A DNA stretch of 64,000 nt from G965197555 sp965197555 (GCA_965197555.1 OZ240213.1:620001-684000), one strand, 5' to 3'. Shown: positions 37,410 to 46,853, counted from the first letter of the stretch. The notes: generated from the letters alone by a model not told the origin. Translations and numbers: made by a program.

Positions 37410-37616
37410 GTTCCTTCCTCCTGAATCTAGCGGCCAATGCCGGAGCCGGCCGCGGGATTGAATTCCGTTATGATGGCTTCAAAGCCAGACCTAATATTAT
37501 CACAGGCAGGTGTGGCAGCCCGCACCAAATGCGGGGTCCTGAGGCCTATGGTAGAATTGCCCGGCGATTTCTCAACCACTATCACCAACTGAGATCAACT
37601 AGCGGAGCAGCTCGTT

Positions 37617-39218
37617 ATGTACTTCGACTCAAGGCGGTCTACTGTCCTTTCCACCAACGGCATGGTGGCCACCAGTCAACCACTGGCGGCCATGGCCGGT
37701 GTGCGAGTGATGATGGAGGGAGGTAATGCCGTCGATGCCGCCGTTGCCGCCGCCGCGGTATTGAACGTGGTAGAACCCGGGTCCACCGGGGTGGGCGGAG
37801 ATATGTTCGCCTTGGTCTGGGACAACAAGGAAAAGAAAGTCCGCAGTATCAACGGCAGCGGCCGCGCCCCGGCTGAAGCATCTCTAGGGGAGCTTAGGGC
37901 ACAGGGATTCGACCAAGTGCCCGAGTTCGGAGTCCACACGGTTACTGTGCCCGGAGCGGTACACGGTTGGGAATCCCTTTTGGAAGCTTGTGGCACCATG
38001 CCATTGTCAAAGCTTCTTCAGCCGGCGATTCAATATGCCGAGGAGGGCTTCCCAGTCACCGATGTGATCGCATTCTCTTGGGGTAAACAACTGGAGAAGC
38101 TCCGCAGATTACCCTCGGGCCAGGAATTGCTGATCAACGGCCGACCGCCGGTCCACGGTGAATTAATGCGACTTCCGACCCTGGCCAGCACCCTGAGGGC
38201 CATTGCCGACGGAGGCGCCCAGGCCTTTTATACGGGCGACATCGCCAGCAAAGTCGCTTCTTTCGTCCAAGAACAGGGCGGCTGGTTGAGCGTTGAAGAT
38301 ATGGCCAAGCACACTTCAGACTGGGAGGAACCCATCTCCACCGACTATCGAGGCGTCACCTGCTGGGAGTCTCCGCCCAACGGCCAAGGGATTGCAGCGT
38401 TGGAAGCCTTGAACATCGCGGAGGGTTTTGACATTGCTGGTATGGGAGCGCAGAGCCCCGACGCCTACCATCACTTGATAGAGGCAATGCGGCTGGCCTT
38501 CGCCGATGCCTTTCAGTACGTAGCCGACCCTACCATGGCCGATGTGCCAACCGTTGAGCTTGCATCCAAAAGTTACGCCGCCACCCGTCGAGCGTTGATC
38601 GACCCGCATAAGGCCATGGCGTCCGTTCCCTACGGCAAAGTGCAAGGCGAGAGCGACACTGTGTACATTAGCGCGGTGGATGGCCAGGGCAATGCTTGCT
38701 CCTTTATTTATAGCATATACGCTAACTTCGGGACCGGAATGGTGGTCCCCGGGACCGGGATTGTCCTTCACAACCGGGGCTCCCTCTTTTCCCTGGACCC
38801 GGATCATCCCAACGCTTTAGCGCCCAACAAACGGCCTTATCACACCATCATTCCAGCCATGGCGACCATTGGTGGCGAGCTTTTCCTTTGCTACGGAGTG
38901 ATGGGCGCTTTTATGCAACCCCAGGGCCACCTACAAGTCATATCCAACATGGTCGACTTTGGAATGGACCCTCAGGCGGCGCTCAATGCGCTACGCTTCG
39001 TGGTAACTTGGGACTCCGTTGCTCTGGAGGAGGGGGAATCCCAGGCGACAATCAATGAGCTTGAGCGGCGCGGCCACCGGGTAAGAACCATCAGTGGTTA
39101 CCTTCGGGGGATCGTCGGTGGCCTGGGAGGTGCTCAAGTGATCCAGCGGGACCCGCAAACAGGTGTCCTCGGGGGTGGCTCGGAGCCCCGGAAAGATGGT
39201 TGCGCCATTGGCTGGTAA
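37617..39218 (+). CDS. Gamma-glutamyltransferase family protein
   Basis: 533 aa Ntn-hydrolase. Large-subunit segments MVATSQPLAAMAGVRVM, GGNAVDAAVAAAAVLNVVEPGSTGVGGDMF and NGQGIAALEALNI; the autocatalytic cleavage and nucleophile Thr348 lies in GESDTVYISAVDGQGNA. No signal peptide, so cytoplasmic, unlike periplasmic GGTs. Family roles include glutathione or other gamma-glutamyl hydrolysis, or cephalosporin-type acylase activity; the atypical DTVYIS around the Thr (usually TTHxS) makes the substrate uncertain. Confidence 0.88.
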   Translation: MYFDSRRSTVLSTNGMVATSQPLAAMAGVRVMMEGGNAVDAAVAAAAVLNVVEPGSTGVGGDMFALVWDNKEKKVRSINGSGRAPAEASLGELRAQGFDQVPEFGVHTVTVPGAVHGWESLLEACGTMPLSKLLQPAIQYAEEGFPVTDVIAFSWGKQLEKLRRLPSGQELLINGRPPVHGELMRLPTLASTLRAIADGGAQAFYTGDIASKVASFVQEQGGWLSVEDMAKHTSDWEEPISTDYRGVTCWESPPNGQGIAALEALNIAEGFDIAGMGAQSPDAYHHLIEAMRLAFADAFQYVADPTMADVPTVELASKSYAATRRALIDPHKAMASVPYGKVQGESDTVYISAVDGQGNACSFIYSIYANFGTGMVVPGTGIVLHNRGSLFSLDPDHPNALAPNKRPYHTIIPAMATIGGELFLCYGVMGAFMQPQGHLQVISNMVDFGMDPQAALNALRFVVTWDSVALEEGESQATINELERRGHRVRTISGYLRGIVGGLGGAQVIQRDPQTGVLGGGSEPRKDGCAIGW

Positions 39219-39284
39219 GCCGTGGTTCCAAGACCGGTGAGGGTCTAGAAACCGGGTTGGGCACATCACTCCCTCAATTCTGAC

Positions 39285-39890
39285 ACCGGGCCTTCGACAA
39301 GCTCAGGCCGAACGGGAACAGTCCGCTTGTGGTGAGCCCTGCGCCAAGCTCAGGACAGGCTTGGAGAACCACGACGTGGAATCCGTTCGTGGTGAGCCTG
39401 TCGAACCACTGGCCCGCGAAGGTTCCAGGTGCACTGGCGACTCTTACTGTCCGGGCCTTCGACAAGCTCAAGCCGAATGGGAACAAGCCCATCCGTGGTG
39501 AGCCCTGCGACAAGCTCAGGACAGGCTTGGAGAACCACGGCGTGGAGTCCGTTCGTGGTGAGCCTGTCGAACCACTGGCCCGCGAAGGTTCCAGGTGCAC
39601 TGGCGACTCTTACTGTCCGGGCCTTCGATCAACTCAAGCCGAATGGGAACAAGCCGTTCGTGGTGAGCCCTGCGACAAGCTCAGGACAGGCTTGGAGAGG
39701 ACCACGGCGTGGAATCCGTTCGTGGTGAGCCTGTCGAACCACAGCATCTAAGGGGGATGCGCATGAAGAATAAGGTAACCTGCGATGTTGCCGGGAATAG
39801 CTCAGAGTCTTTAAGTTCTCGTGGGCCAGTGGAAGCCCATCCTTGGTGAGCCCTGCGACAAGCTCAGGACAGGCTTGGAGAACCACGGGT
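39285..39890. repeat. Repeat cluster D with ~166-bp tandem repeats
   Basis: About 2.5 tandem copies of a 165-166-bp unit; the landmark GGTGAGCCCTGCGACAAGC begins at 39331, 39497 and 39662, with a further partial copy at 39847. Each unit contains CTTCGACAAGCTCA, GTGGTGAGCCTGTCGAACCA and a shared ~35-bp spacer (GTTCCAGGTGCACTGGCGAC). The last partial copy overlaps the 3' end of the GIY-YIG nuclease gene. Frames open across it (up to 140 codons) only because the unit lacks stops. Confidence 0.92.
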
Positions 39891-40160
39891 CCGCGAAAGT
39901 TCCACCAGTTTCTCCCAATCCTCTACTATAAGGGCCTGTTTCTTAGCCCTCGACCAGCCTTTGATCTGCCTCTCGTGTGCTAGAGCTTCATCCCTTGAGG
40001 AAAACGCATCAGCGAATACTAAACTAACCGGTCGCCTGGTATCGGTATAACCTGGGATAGTTCCTAGGTGGTGAGCGGCCAAGCGCGCTTCTAGATCGTC
40101 TGTGTGGCCCGTATAGTAAGAGCCGTCAGCGCAGCGGAGAATGTACACGAGAAATGGCAT
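39864..40160 (-). CDS. GIY-YIG nuclease family protein with repeat-derived C terminus
   Basis: 98 aa. The catalytic signature VYILRC-ADGSYYTGHTDDLEARLAAHH carries the paired tyrosines of GIY-YIG (here VYI...YYTG) and a helix Arg; HERQIKGWSRAKKQALI is the conserved second half of the UPF0213/YhbQ-like single-domain group. The final residues (RTRGSPSLS) and stop are encoded inside a unit of repeat cluster D. Degenerate copies of its last ~80 bp occur in tandem just upstream in cluster E. It is thus flanked by repeats on both sides, as a mobile or repeat-linked nuclease would be. Confidence 0.88.
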   Translation of the reverse strand: MPFLVYILRCADGSYYTGHTDDLEARLAAHHLGTIPGYTDTRRPVSLVFADAFSSRDEALAHERQIKGWSRAKKQALIVEDWEKLVELSRTRGSPSLS

Positions 40161-40169
40161 GGTGCTACT

Positions 40170-40921
40170 CGAGATTAAACCGGGCCTTCGACAGGCTCAG
40201 GCCGAACGGTCGGTCCCGCTCGTGGTGAGCTTGTCGAACGACAGGCCAGCGAGTTTCTCCCAATCCGTTCCCTAGAGGGCCTGTTACTCTTAGGCTTCAA
40301 CCGGCTCAGTCAAACGCGAAAGTCCGTTGGTGGTGGGCCTTCGACAAGCTCAGGCCGACCGGGGGAATTCCTTGGTGGTGAGCCCCCAAATAATGCAAGC
40401 CCCACGTGGCAGTCCGTTCGTGGTGAGCTTGTCGAACCACGGGCCCGCGAGTTTCTCCCAATCCTTTCCCTAGAGGGTCTGTTACTCTTAGGCTTCAACC
40501 GGCTCAGTCAAACGTGAAAGTCCGCTGGTGGTGGGCCTTCGACAAGCTCAGGCCGAACGGGGGAATTCTTTGGTGGTGAGCCCCCGAATAATGCAAGCCC
40601 CACGTGACAGTCCGTTCGTGGTGAGCTTGTCGAACCACAGGCCCGCGAGTTTCTCCCAAATCCTTTCCCTAGAGGGCCTGTTACTCTTAGGCTTCAACCG
40701 GCTCAGTCAAACGTGAAAGTCCGCTGGTGGCGGGCTTTCAACCAACTCAGGCTACACGGGAGACTCCATTGGTGGTGGGCCTTCAAACAGCGCAGGCCAA
40801 ACGGGAACAAGCCGTTAGTGGTGAGCCCCCGAATAATTCAAGCCCCACGTGACAGTCCGTTCGCGGTGAGCTTGTCGAACCACAGGCCCGTGAGTTTCTC
40901 CCAATCCTTTCCCCAGGGTAG
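40170..40921. repeat. Repeat cluster E, ~199-bp tandem array derived from a nuclease gene end
   Basis: About 3.5 copies of a 198-199-bp unit; GTTACTCTTAGGCTTCAACC begins at 40283, 40481 and 40680. Each unit holds GTGGTGAGCTTGTCGAACCA, then GCGAGTTTCTCCCAATCC, then CTTCGACAAGCTCAGGCCG and an AATAATGCAAGCCCCACGTG spacer. The middle segment is homologous to the 3' end of the adjacent GIY-YIG gene (forward 39890-39965), with a 12-bp deletion next to GTTTCTCCCAATCC. The last copy (after 40720) is diverged. No gene inside. Confidence 0.9.
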
Positions 40922-40952
40922 AGTCATCTTTTCGCCCCGAGATGCTGGACTC

Positions 40953-42857
40953 CTACTCCTCCAACGTCGTTATATCCCCTGGGTCCAGCCCCAGCTCTTG
41001 GGCCTTCAGCAGACGGCGCATGATTTTGCCCGAGCGTGTCTTGGGCAACGTGGGGGTGAACTCGATCTCCGAGGGTACAGCGATGGGGCCCAACTCATGC
41101 CGCACGTGGGCCTTGAGCGCCGCAACCATATCTTCCGTCGGGTCGTTGCCCATCCTGAGGGTCACGAAGCCTTTGATGGACTCGCCACGGACCTCGTCGG
41201 GCTTGCCGATCACCGCCGCTTCAGCAACGGCCGAGTGGGATACCAAGGCGCTCTCCACCTCCGCCGATCCAATGCGGTGCCCGGACACGTTCAGTACATC
41301 GTCCGCCCTTCCTACCACCATGTAATAGCCATCGGCGTCGCGCAGCGACACATCGCCCGTAAAGTAGTAGCCCGGGATAGTGTTCCAGTCTCGAGCGTAC
41401 CGCTCCGGATCGCCGAAGACGGTGCGGAAAAAGTGGGGGAACGGCTTCTGGATCACCAACAAGCCCCCTTTGTCAGGCTCGGTGATGGGTTGGCCCTCGC
41501 GGTCTACGATGTCCATGACCGCTCCCGGAAGGGGTTTACCCACTCTGCCCGGCCTCACCGGCATGGTGGCCGTAGTCCCCAGACACGGACCTCCGGTCTC
41601 GGTCTGCCACCAGTTGTCCACCACGTGGCCCCATTCCCCGCTGCCGCAGATATATTGGTAAGTCCACCGCAGCGCCTCGGGGTTCAGTGGTTCCCCGGCG
41701 CAAGTTAGAAACCGTAACGAGCGAAGATTGTATTGCTGGGGGTAGGACTCACCATACCGCATCAGCATCCTTAGTGCGGTCGGGGCGGTGAATATCACGT
41801 TGATTCCGTACTTCTCGATAACCTCGTAGAACACACCTGGGTGGGGGTAATCAATGGCGCCTTCCCTGAACACCGTCGTGGCCCCCGCTATAAGGGGTGC
41901 GTAGACAATGTAGCTGTGGCCGACCACCCAGCCGATGTCGGAGGTACACCAAAACACATCGTCGTCCTTGACGTCCCAGAAAGTCTTGAAGTGGTAGTAG
42001 GTACCCACCATATAGCCGCCGTGGACGTGGAGCACTCCCTTGGGCTTCCCGGTGGTCCCGCTGGTGTAGAGGACGTAGAGAGGGTCCTCGGAGTCCATGA
42101 CCTCGGGTTGGCATTCGACGTCGCTGGCGGCCATCAGATCGTCGAAGTCGACCTCCTTGGGCGCCAGGGCTGGTTTGTCCGATTCCCTGCGCCACACCAC
42201 CACATGCTGGACCAGATCCAGGTCTGCGACCGCCTCGTCGCAAATTCCTTTAAGGTCCACCCGGTTACCTCGCCGGTACCCCGCGTCGGCGGTGATCACC
42301 ACCTTGGCCTGGGCGTCTATGATGCGGTCCCGCAGGGACCCTACGCTGAATCCGGCATAGACCACGCTGTGGACCGCCCCAATCCTGGCACAGGCCAGCA
42401 TGGCTATGGCCCCCTCCGGAGTCAATGGCATGTAGACGATCACCCGGTCTCCTTTGCCGACACCCAGCGACCTGAGACCGTTGGCGAAGCGGTTGACCAT
42501 CTGGTATAGCCGCCCGTAGGTGAACACCCTCTCCGAACCGTCCTCACCCAGCCAAATGAAAGCGGCCTTGTTTCTACGTCCGGAGGCGATGTGGCGGTCA
42601 AGACAGTTGTGAGTAATGTTGCAGGTCGCGTTCACGAACCACTTGAAGGTAGGGTAGTCCCACTCGAACACCCGGTCCCACCCCTTATACCATTCCAGCT
42701 CGGAAGCCGCCGCGGCCCAAAAAGATTCCGGGTCTTCCGAGGCTTGAAGGTACGCACTGTCAAAATCCTGGAGAGTCGCTTGATTCACCAGGTCAGCCGG
42801 CGGCAGAATCTCACTTGACTCTTGGAGTAGATGGTCTATTTGTCCTTGGTGTACCAT
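40953..42857 (-). CDS. acs: Acetyl-CoA synthetase
   Basis: 634 aa adenylate-forming enzyme. N-terminal ACAS domain (FWAAAASELEWYKGWDRVFEWDYPTF-type), P-loop-like A3 motif YTSGTTGKPKGVLH, A5 region WWQTETGGPCLG (acetate-pocket Trp), A8 hinge GRADDVLNVSGHRIGSAEVE, and the catalytic, acetylatable lysine in LPKTRSGKIMRRLL. It converts acetate, ATP and CoA to acetyl-CoA via acetyl-AMP. Monocistronic; its 3' end lies 30 bp from repeat cluster E. Confidence 0.95.
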   Translation of the reverse strand: MVHQGQIDHLLQESSEILPPADLVNQATLQDFDSAYLQASEDPESFWAAAASELEWYKGWDRVFEWDYPTFKWFVNATCNITHNCLDRHIASGRRNKAAFIWLGEDGSERVFTYGRLYQMVNRFANGLRSLGVGKGDRVIVYMPLTPEGAIAMLACARIGAVHSVVYAGFSVGSLRDRIIDAQAKVVITADAGYRRGNRVDLKGICDEAVADLDLVQHVVVWRRESDKPALAPKEVDFDDLMAASDVECQPEVMDSEDPLYVLYTSGTTGKPKGVLHVHGGYMVGTYYHFKTFWDVKDDDVFWCTSDIGWVVGHSYIVYAPLIAGATTVFREGAIDYPHPGVFYEVIEKYGINVIFTAPTALRMLMRYGESYPQQYNLRSLRFLTCAGEPLNPEALRWTYQYICGSGEWGHVVDNWWQTETGGPCLGTTATMPVRPGRVGKPLPGAVMDIVDREGQPITEPDKGGLLVIQKPFPHFFRTVFGDPERYARDWNTIPGYYFTGDVSLRDADGYYMVVGRADDVLNVSGHRIGSAEVESALVSHSAVAEAAVIGKPDEVRGESIKGFVTLRMGNDPTEDMVAALKAHVRHELGPIAVPSEIEFTPTLPKTRSGKIMRRLLKAQELGLDPGDITTLEE

Positions 42858-43099
42858 ATTTTCGCCCTCGTGGATCAGCTAACTATCAACCGTCAATAAT
42901 TAATGGCGGTAGCTTGGAAACCGCCCCATTCTACCGGGTGCGCCACACGCCAGCAACACAGCCGGGCACCGGCTCCGGTTGACCCCCTCATTGGCGTAAC
43001 CTACAATTTGAGCTTGTATCCCAGTCCGCCAACATGCCCCTTACTAGCCCCCGCCAAGCACGGACCGGGGTGAGCCGAAGATAAGCACATGGGGGAGCT

Positions 43100-43927
43100 A
43101 TGACTCAACAAGGTTATGCGCACCCGGAGTTCTTGACCGACGCAGCGTGGGTAAATGCGCACAAGAATGACCCAAACCTCGTAATTGTGGATACCGACTT
43201 GGAGCCAGCCTACACCCGGGGGCACATCCCAGGCGCGGTCCGCGTACCGGACAATTTTGAGAAGAACCCGGATACCGACCGGGTTCACATCATGAACCCC
43301 GCCCAGTTCAAGGCGATGTGCCAAGGCCTAGGGATAGGCGACGATAGCCTGGTGATAACCTACGATAACTCCCAAAATCTTTATGCGGCCCGGCTCTGGT
43401 GGGCCTTGAATTACTACGGACACACCAACGTGAAGGTGCTGGACGGCGGTTGGCATGCCTGGCTCAGCGTGGGCGGCGAAGTTAGTTTGGGCCGGGCACA
43501 GCCCGCCCCCGATGTTTCCTTCACACCCAGGGCCAATGAAGCTATCATGTGCCGAGTGGACGAGCTAAAGGAGAAACACGCCAACCCCGACGTGGTTGTA
43601 TGGGACGTGCGCAGCGACGGCGAATGGGACGGCAGCGGGGACCGGGGCAACAAGCACCAGGGTCACGTACCAGGGGCGGTCCACTTGGAGTGGTTCCACG
43701 TAATAGACCGGGAGACCCACCGGTTCAAGCCGCCGGAAGAGATCCGGCGCATCCTAACCGAAAACGGCATCACGCCGGACAAGACTGTGTACTCATATTG
43801 ACAAGGCGGAATCCGTTCGGCGAACGGCAACTTTGTTCTCCAGTTGATGGGCTACCAGCATGCCAAGAATTACGACGGTTCCATGGGAGAATGGGCCAAC
43901 CGGGACGACACACCTATGGAAGTGTAA
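43100..43927 (+). CDS. Selenocysteine-containing rhodanese (thiosulfate sulfurtransferase)
   Basis: Two-domain rhodanese of 275 aa if the TGA at 43799-43801 is read as selenocysteine (U234); read as stop the product ends at 233 aa, just before its active site. N-terminal domain (DTDLEPAYTRGHIPGA, TYDNSQNLYAARLWW) is the usual inactive half. In the C-terminal domain, VYSY-U-QGGIRSAN stands where relatives have TYCQGGIRSAH, so TGA replaces the catalytic Cys; the rest (LMGYQHAKNYDGSMGEWANR, DTPMEV, TAA at 43925) stays in frame and family-like. A hairpin follows the TGA. GGGGGAGCT precedes ATG. SelB is encoded at 22.3 kb. It transfers sulfane sulfur to thiol acceptors. Confidence 0.9.
43802..43830 (+). 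promoter_or_regulatory. Putative SECIS element of the rhodanese
   Basis: Immediately 3' of the TGA: inverted repeat CCGTTC (43813-43818) and GAACGG (43822-43827) closed by a GGC loop. The first loop G is base 18 after the TGA, inside the 16-37 base window of the bacterial SECIS model, which also asks for G among the first two loop bases. It is within the coding sequence, as in bacteria. Confidence 0.75.
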
Positions 43928-43976
43928 GTAGGACTAATACATCCAGCGCACTAATCGAAGGGATTCCGGAGGAGAC

Positions 43977-44267
43977 ATGCCAGCGTGGGTAATTGGTACA
44001 CTAAAAAAAATAAATGATCCAGTGGTATTCGCGGAGTATCAAAAACTGGCGGGGCCCACCCTCGAACCCTATGGGGGCAAGGTTGTGGGTGGTGGCACGA
44101 AAGTCGAAGTGGGCGACGGGGACTGGTCGCCTATCACTGCAATCATAGTTGAGTTCGAAAGTATCGAGCGTGCCAGAGAATGGTACAATGGGCCTGAATA
44201 CCAGGCAGCCTTGGCGTTACGCCTTCAATCAACGGAAAGCAGTCTGATCTTGGTTGACGGAGGCTAA
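43977..44267 (+). CDS. DUF1330 domain protein
   Basis: 96 aa dimeric alpha/beta-barrel protein. WVIGTLKKINDPVVFAEYQKLAGPTLEPYGGKVVGGG and SPITAIIVEFESIERAREWYNGPEYQAA are standard DUF1330 segments. Function unknown; such proteins often accompany catabolic genes. It begins 50 bp after the end of the selenoprotein rhodanese and may share its transcript. Confidence 0.88.
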   Translation: MPAWVIGTLKKINDPVVFAEYQKLAGPTLEPYGGKVVGGGTKVEVGDGDWSPITAIIVEFESIERAREWYNGPEYQAALALRLQSTESSLILVDGG

Positions 44268-44378
44268 TAGCTGATTAGCGGTTCGCCGGTGGCCCTGGGC
44301 TATCTGGGTCACCCTTCCCTTGGCGTTTGTGCCGACGCCAATAACCCCCAGGTGTACGTTATTGAACTCCACACTGCT

Positions 44379-45522
44379 TCATCTCCCTTCCCTTAGCAAT
44401 TGGCGAGCGATGGTCTGGCGCTGGATCTCCGAGGTTCCCTCGTATATCGTCAAGGCTCGCACTTCACGGTAGAGCCGTTCGATTCGGGTTCCCTTCTCCA
44501 GCCCCGCTCCGCCATGGATCTGTAATGACTCGTTGACAATGCGGAACGCGGCTTCGGTGGCGAACAACTTGGCAAAGGACGCTTCCTTGATAACCGTGCT
44601 CTGCCCTGAGTCCTTGAGCCATGCCGCTCGGTAGGCCAATAAACGGGCCGCGTCCAGGGATACGGCCATGTCGGCGAGCTTGAACTGGGTAGCCTGGAAG
44701 TCGGCCAAGGTCCGGTCGAACATGGTGCGGTTGCGCGCGTAATCCAACGCTGCCTCATACGCGGCCTGGCCCATACCCACAGCGGCGGCGGCCACAGTGG
44801 TCCGAAATGTATCCAAGGTCCCCAAGGCCAGACGCAACCCTTGCCCTGGCTCGCCTATGATGCTGGCATACGGGATGCGGCAGTCCTGAAAGTCTAGTTC
44901 CCCGATGGGATGAGCAGCCATCAACGCCATCCGTCGCGAATCGTCGAATCCGGGTGTCCCTTGTTCGACGATGAAAGCGGAGATGCCCCTGCTGCCTGCT
45001 TCGGGGTCGGTCTTGGCAAAGACCACGTAGGTGCTAGCGTCACCCGCTTGACTGATGAACTTCTTGGAGCCGTTCAGTACCCACTCTTCGTCTTCAACAA
45101 CAGCGATGGTTTTCATGGCGACCACGTCTGATCCGGCGTGAGGCTCGGTCAGGGCGAAAGCGGCGATGGATTCACCAGTAGCAATGGGAGGCAAATACCT
45201 GGCTTTTTGCTCGGGCGTCCCGGCCAGGGTAATTGGGTAGCTGCCTAGCCCTTGCATAATAAAGTTAGTGTCCGCTTGAGCCGAAACTCGGGCCAGTTCC
45301 TCTCGGACCAGGCACAGATTTACCACCTTTATTCCAAACCCGCCGTACTCTTCCGGGACGTTGTAGCGCAGGAGGCCTGCATCTGAAAGAATACGAATCA
45401 GCCTCCGGGGACACCCGGTCGGACTCGTCCACGGTGGAGGCTATGGGGAGGATCTCCTCTTCGGCCACCCGCCGTACCTGCTGCTGTAGCTCCTGCTCTT
45501 GGGGGGATAAGCTGAAGTCCAT
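44379..45522 (-). pseudogene. Acyl-CoA dehydrogenase with one frameshift
   Basis: Reads as a full acyl-CoA dehydrogenase of about 380 aa split by one frameshift. First frame: MDFSLSPQEQELQQQVRRVAEEE to about SDRVSPE. The other frame continues RLIRILSDAGLLRYNVPEEYGGFG, then FALTEPHAGSDV (FAD/substrate loop), GTRIERLYREVRALTIYEGTSEIQRQTIAR with the catalytic Glu region. The switch falls at a four-base C run (forward GGGG at 45407-45410); dropping one base restores the family sequence. This may be a sequencing error rather than true decay. The enzyme would be an FAD acyl-CoA dehydrogenase of beta-oxidation. Confidence 0.85.
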
Positions 45523-45585
45523 GTGCTACCTCAATGAATTAGGTGGACGTCCGGCCAATCGACGCGGTCTCGAACTTGGGCGGCT

Positions 45586-46404
45586 CTACAACCCCAGCCT
45601 CCGCACCAACTCCTCGGCTGTGACAATGACCCCGCTGAGGCCGCTGGCATCCTGCTGGGCCAGGAAAACCGCTGCTTTGACCATATCTTCGGCGGTGGCC
45701 CAAGTGCTGAAGTCGGCGTCAGGGCGCTGGGCTTGGAATCCCTCGGTAAGTACCGGTCGTAACGGTTTCAAGACATTTACCGCGATGTTGTAACAGCCCA
45801 GCTCCGCCGCCAGGCCCCAGCTAAACCGCTCCAGGCCAGCTTTGGCGGCGCCATAGTCTTGGCCCGCTATGGCGATTTCTGCATGCGGGTCTCCACCTAG
45901 GGTGGAGGAGAAAATATTGGTGGCCGCGTGAGACGATATGTTGATGATGCTGCCGCTCCCTTGTTCCATCATGTGGGGTACCACCGCCTTGCAGCAGATG
46001 AAGGGCGCCCTTAGGTCGATGTCCATCAACAGGTCCCACTGCTTGGTGGTGGTCTCCAGGAAGGGCCGGTAGCTGGCGATGGCGGCGTTGTTGACCAGAA
46101 CGTCAATTCGGCCAAAGGCGGCCACTGCCTGCTCAACCATACCGGTGATGCTCTCTTCTTCCCTCACGTTACACCGGACCGCTAAAGCGTTGCCGCCCTC
46201 GGCTTGAATCTGGGCCACGGTCGCGTGAATGGTCCCCGGCAAGTCCGGCCTGTCCTCCTCCGATCTGGCGGCCACCACCACGCTGGCCCCCTGGCTAGCC
46301 AAGCCCAAGGCGATGGCCTTCCCGATGCCGCGGCTGGAGCCGGTTACTATGGCAACTTTGCCCTGAAGCAACGTAGGTTCTCGGAGTCTGTTCGGTGTTC
46401 CCAT
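45586..46404 (-). CDS. SDR family oxidoreductase
   Basis: 272 aa classical short-chain dehydrogenase. Cofactor motif TGSSRGIGKAIALGLA, VLVNNAA, catalytic Ser in SIINISSHAA, and YxxxK as DYGAAKAGLERF. The ARS after strand two suggests NADP(H) preference. Its variable C-terminal part (ATAEDMVKAAVFLAQQDASGLSG) fits a 3-oxoacyl/hydroxyacyl reductase-like enzyme. It is followed on the same strand by the acyl-CoA dehydrogenase, fitting fatty- or branched-acid breakdown. Confidence 0.88.
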   Translation of the reverse strand: MGTPNRLREPTLLQGKVAIVTGSSRGIGKAIALGLASQGASVVVAARSEEDRPDLPGTIHATVAQIQAEGGNALAVRCNVREEESITGMVEQAVAAFGRIDVLVNNAAIASYRPFLETTTKQWDLLMDIDLRAPFICCKAVVPHMMEQGSGSIINISSHAATNIFSSTLGGDPHAEIAIAGQDYGAAKAGLERFSWGLAAELGCYNIAVNVLKPLRPVLTEGFQAQRPDADFSTWATAEDMVKAAVFLAQQDASGLSGVIVTAEELVRRLGL

Positions 46405-46475
46405 ATGGCGTTAACTCAGGATATGGCAACTAGCTACGGTGGGCCGCAAGAATCGCGGTCTTGTGCTGAAGCCGC

Positions 46476-46853
46476 TTAGACAGCTCTACCCAATAGATAT
46501 CCAAGGAGAGCGGCGGTAAGGCCAACAGCGACGCTGCCAACGATGTTCAGCACGGCTCGTGCCAAGTCCCCGCCTTCCGCAAGCTGCACCGTGGCTACGG
46601 TTATCGTTGAAAAGGTCGTATAGGCACCCAGAAAACCAACGGTCACGAATAGCCTCAGGTTGGGCTGCCAGAGGGGGTTGGCAGCGGTGGCGGACACGAA
46701 GAGTCCCAGAAGAAATGAACCTGTGACATTAACAATAAAGATTCCCAATATAGTGGATTCGAGTAGCTTGCTCACCAAGAGGTTCAGATAGTACCTGGAG
46801 AGAGCACCCAGCGCGCCGCCGACCGCAATGGAAAGCACCTCCATCATCGACAC
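46476..46853 (-). CDS. crcB: Fluoride efflux channel CrcB/Fluc
   Basis: 125 aa with four membrane helices. Signature segments VGGALGALSRYYLN, FIVNVTGSFLLGLF (pore Asn) and VGFLGAYTTFSTITV (central TxxTFS break with sodium site) identify a Fluc channel, which exports fluoride as a dual-topology dimer. A single gene is enough if dual-topology; no second crcB is seen. Starts at either of two nearby Met codons. I see no fluoride riboswitch in the upstream 170 bp. Confidence 0.93.
   Translation of the reverse strand: MSMMEVLSIAVGGALGALSRYYLNLLVSKLLESTILGIFIVNVTGSFLLGLFVSATAANPLWQPNLRLFVTVGFLGAYTTFSTITVATVQLAEGGDLARAVLNIVGSVAVGLTAALLGYLLGRAV

Noticed and set aside
39329..39751. 140-codon open frame on the plus strand across cluster D
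   Set aside because: It translates the tandem repeat (PFVVSLSNHW twice) and exists only because the unit length and composition avoid stops.
39285..40921. CRISPR array
   Set aside because: Period is 166-199 bp, repeats are imperfect palindromic modules, the intervening sequences are themselves repeated, and no cas genes are present.
40713..41708. 331-codon plus-strand frame
   Set aside because: It is antisense to the 3' third of acs, begins in repeats and shows no family resemblance.
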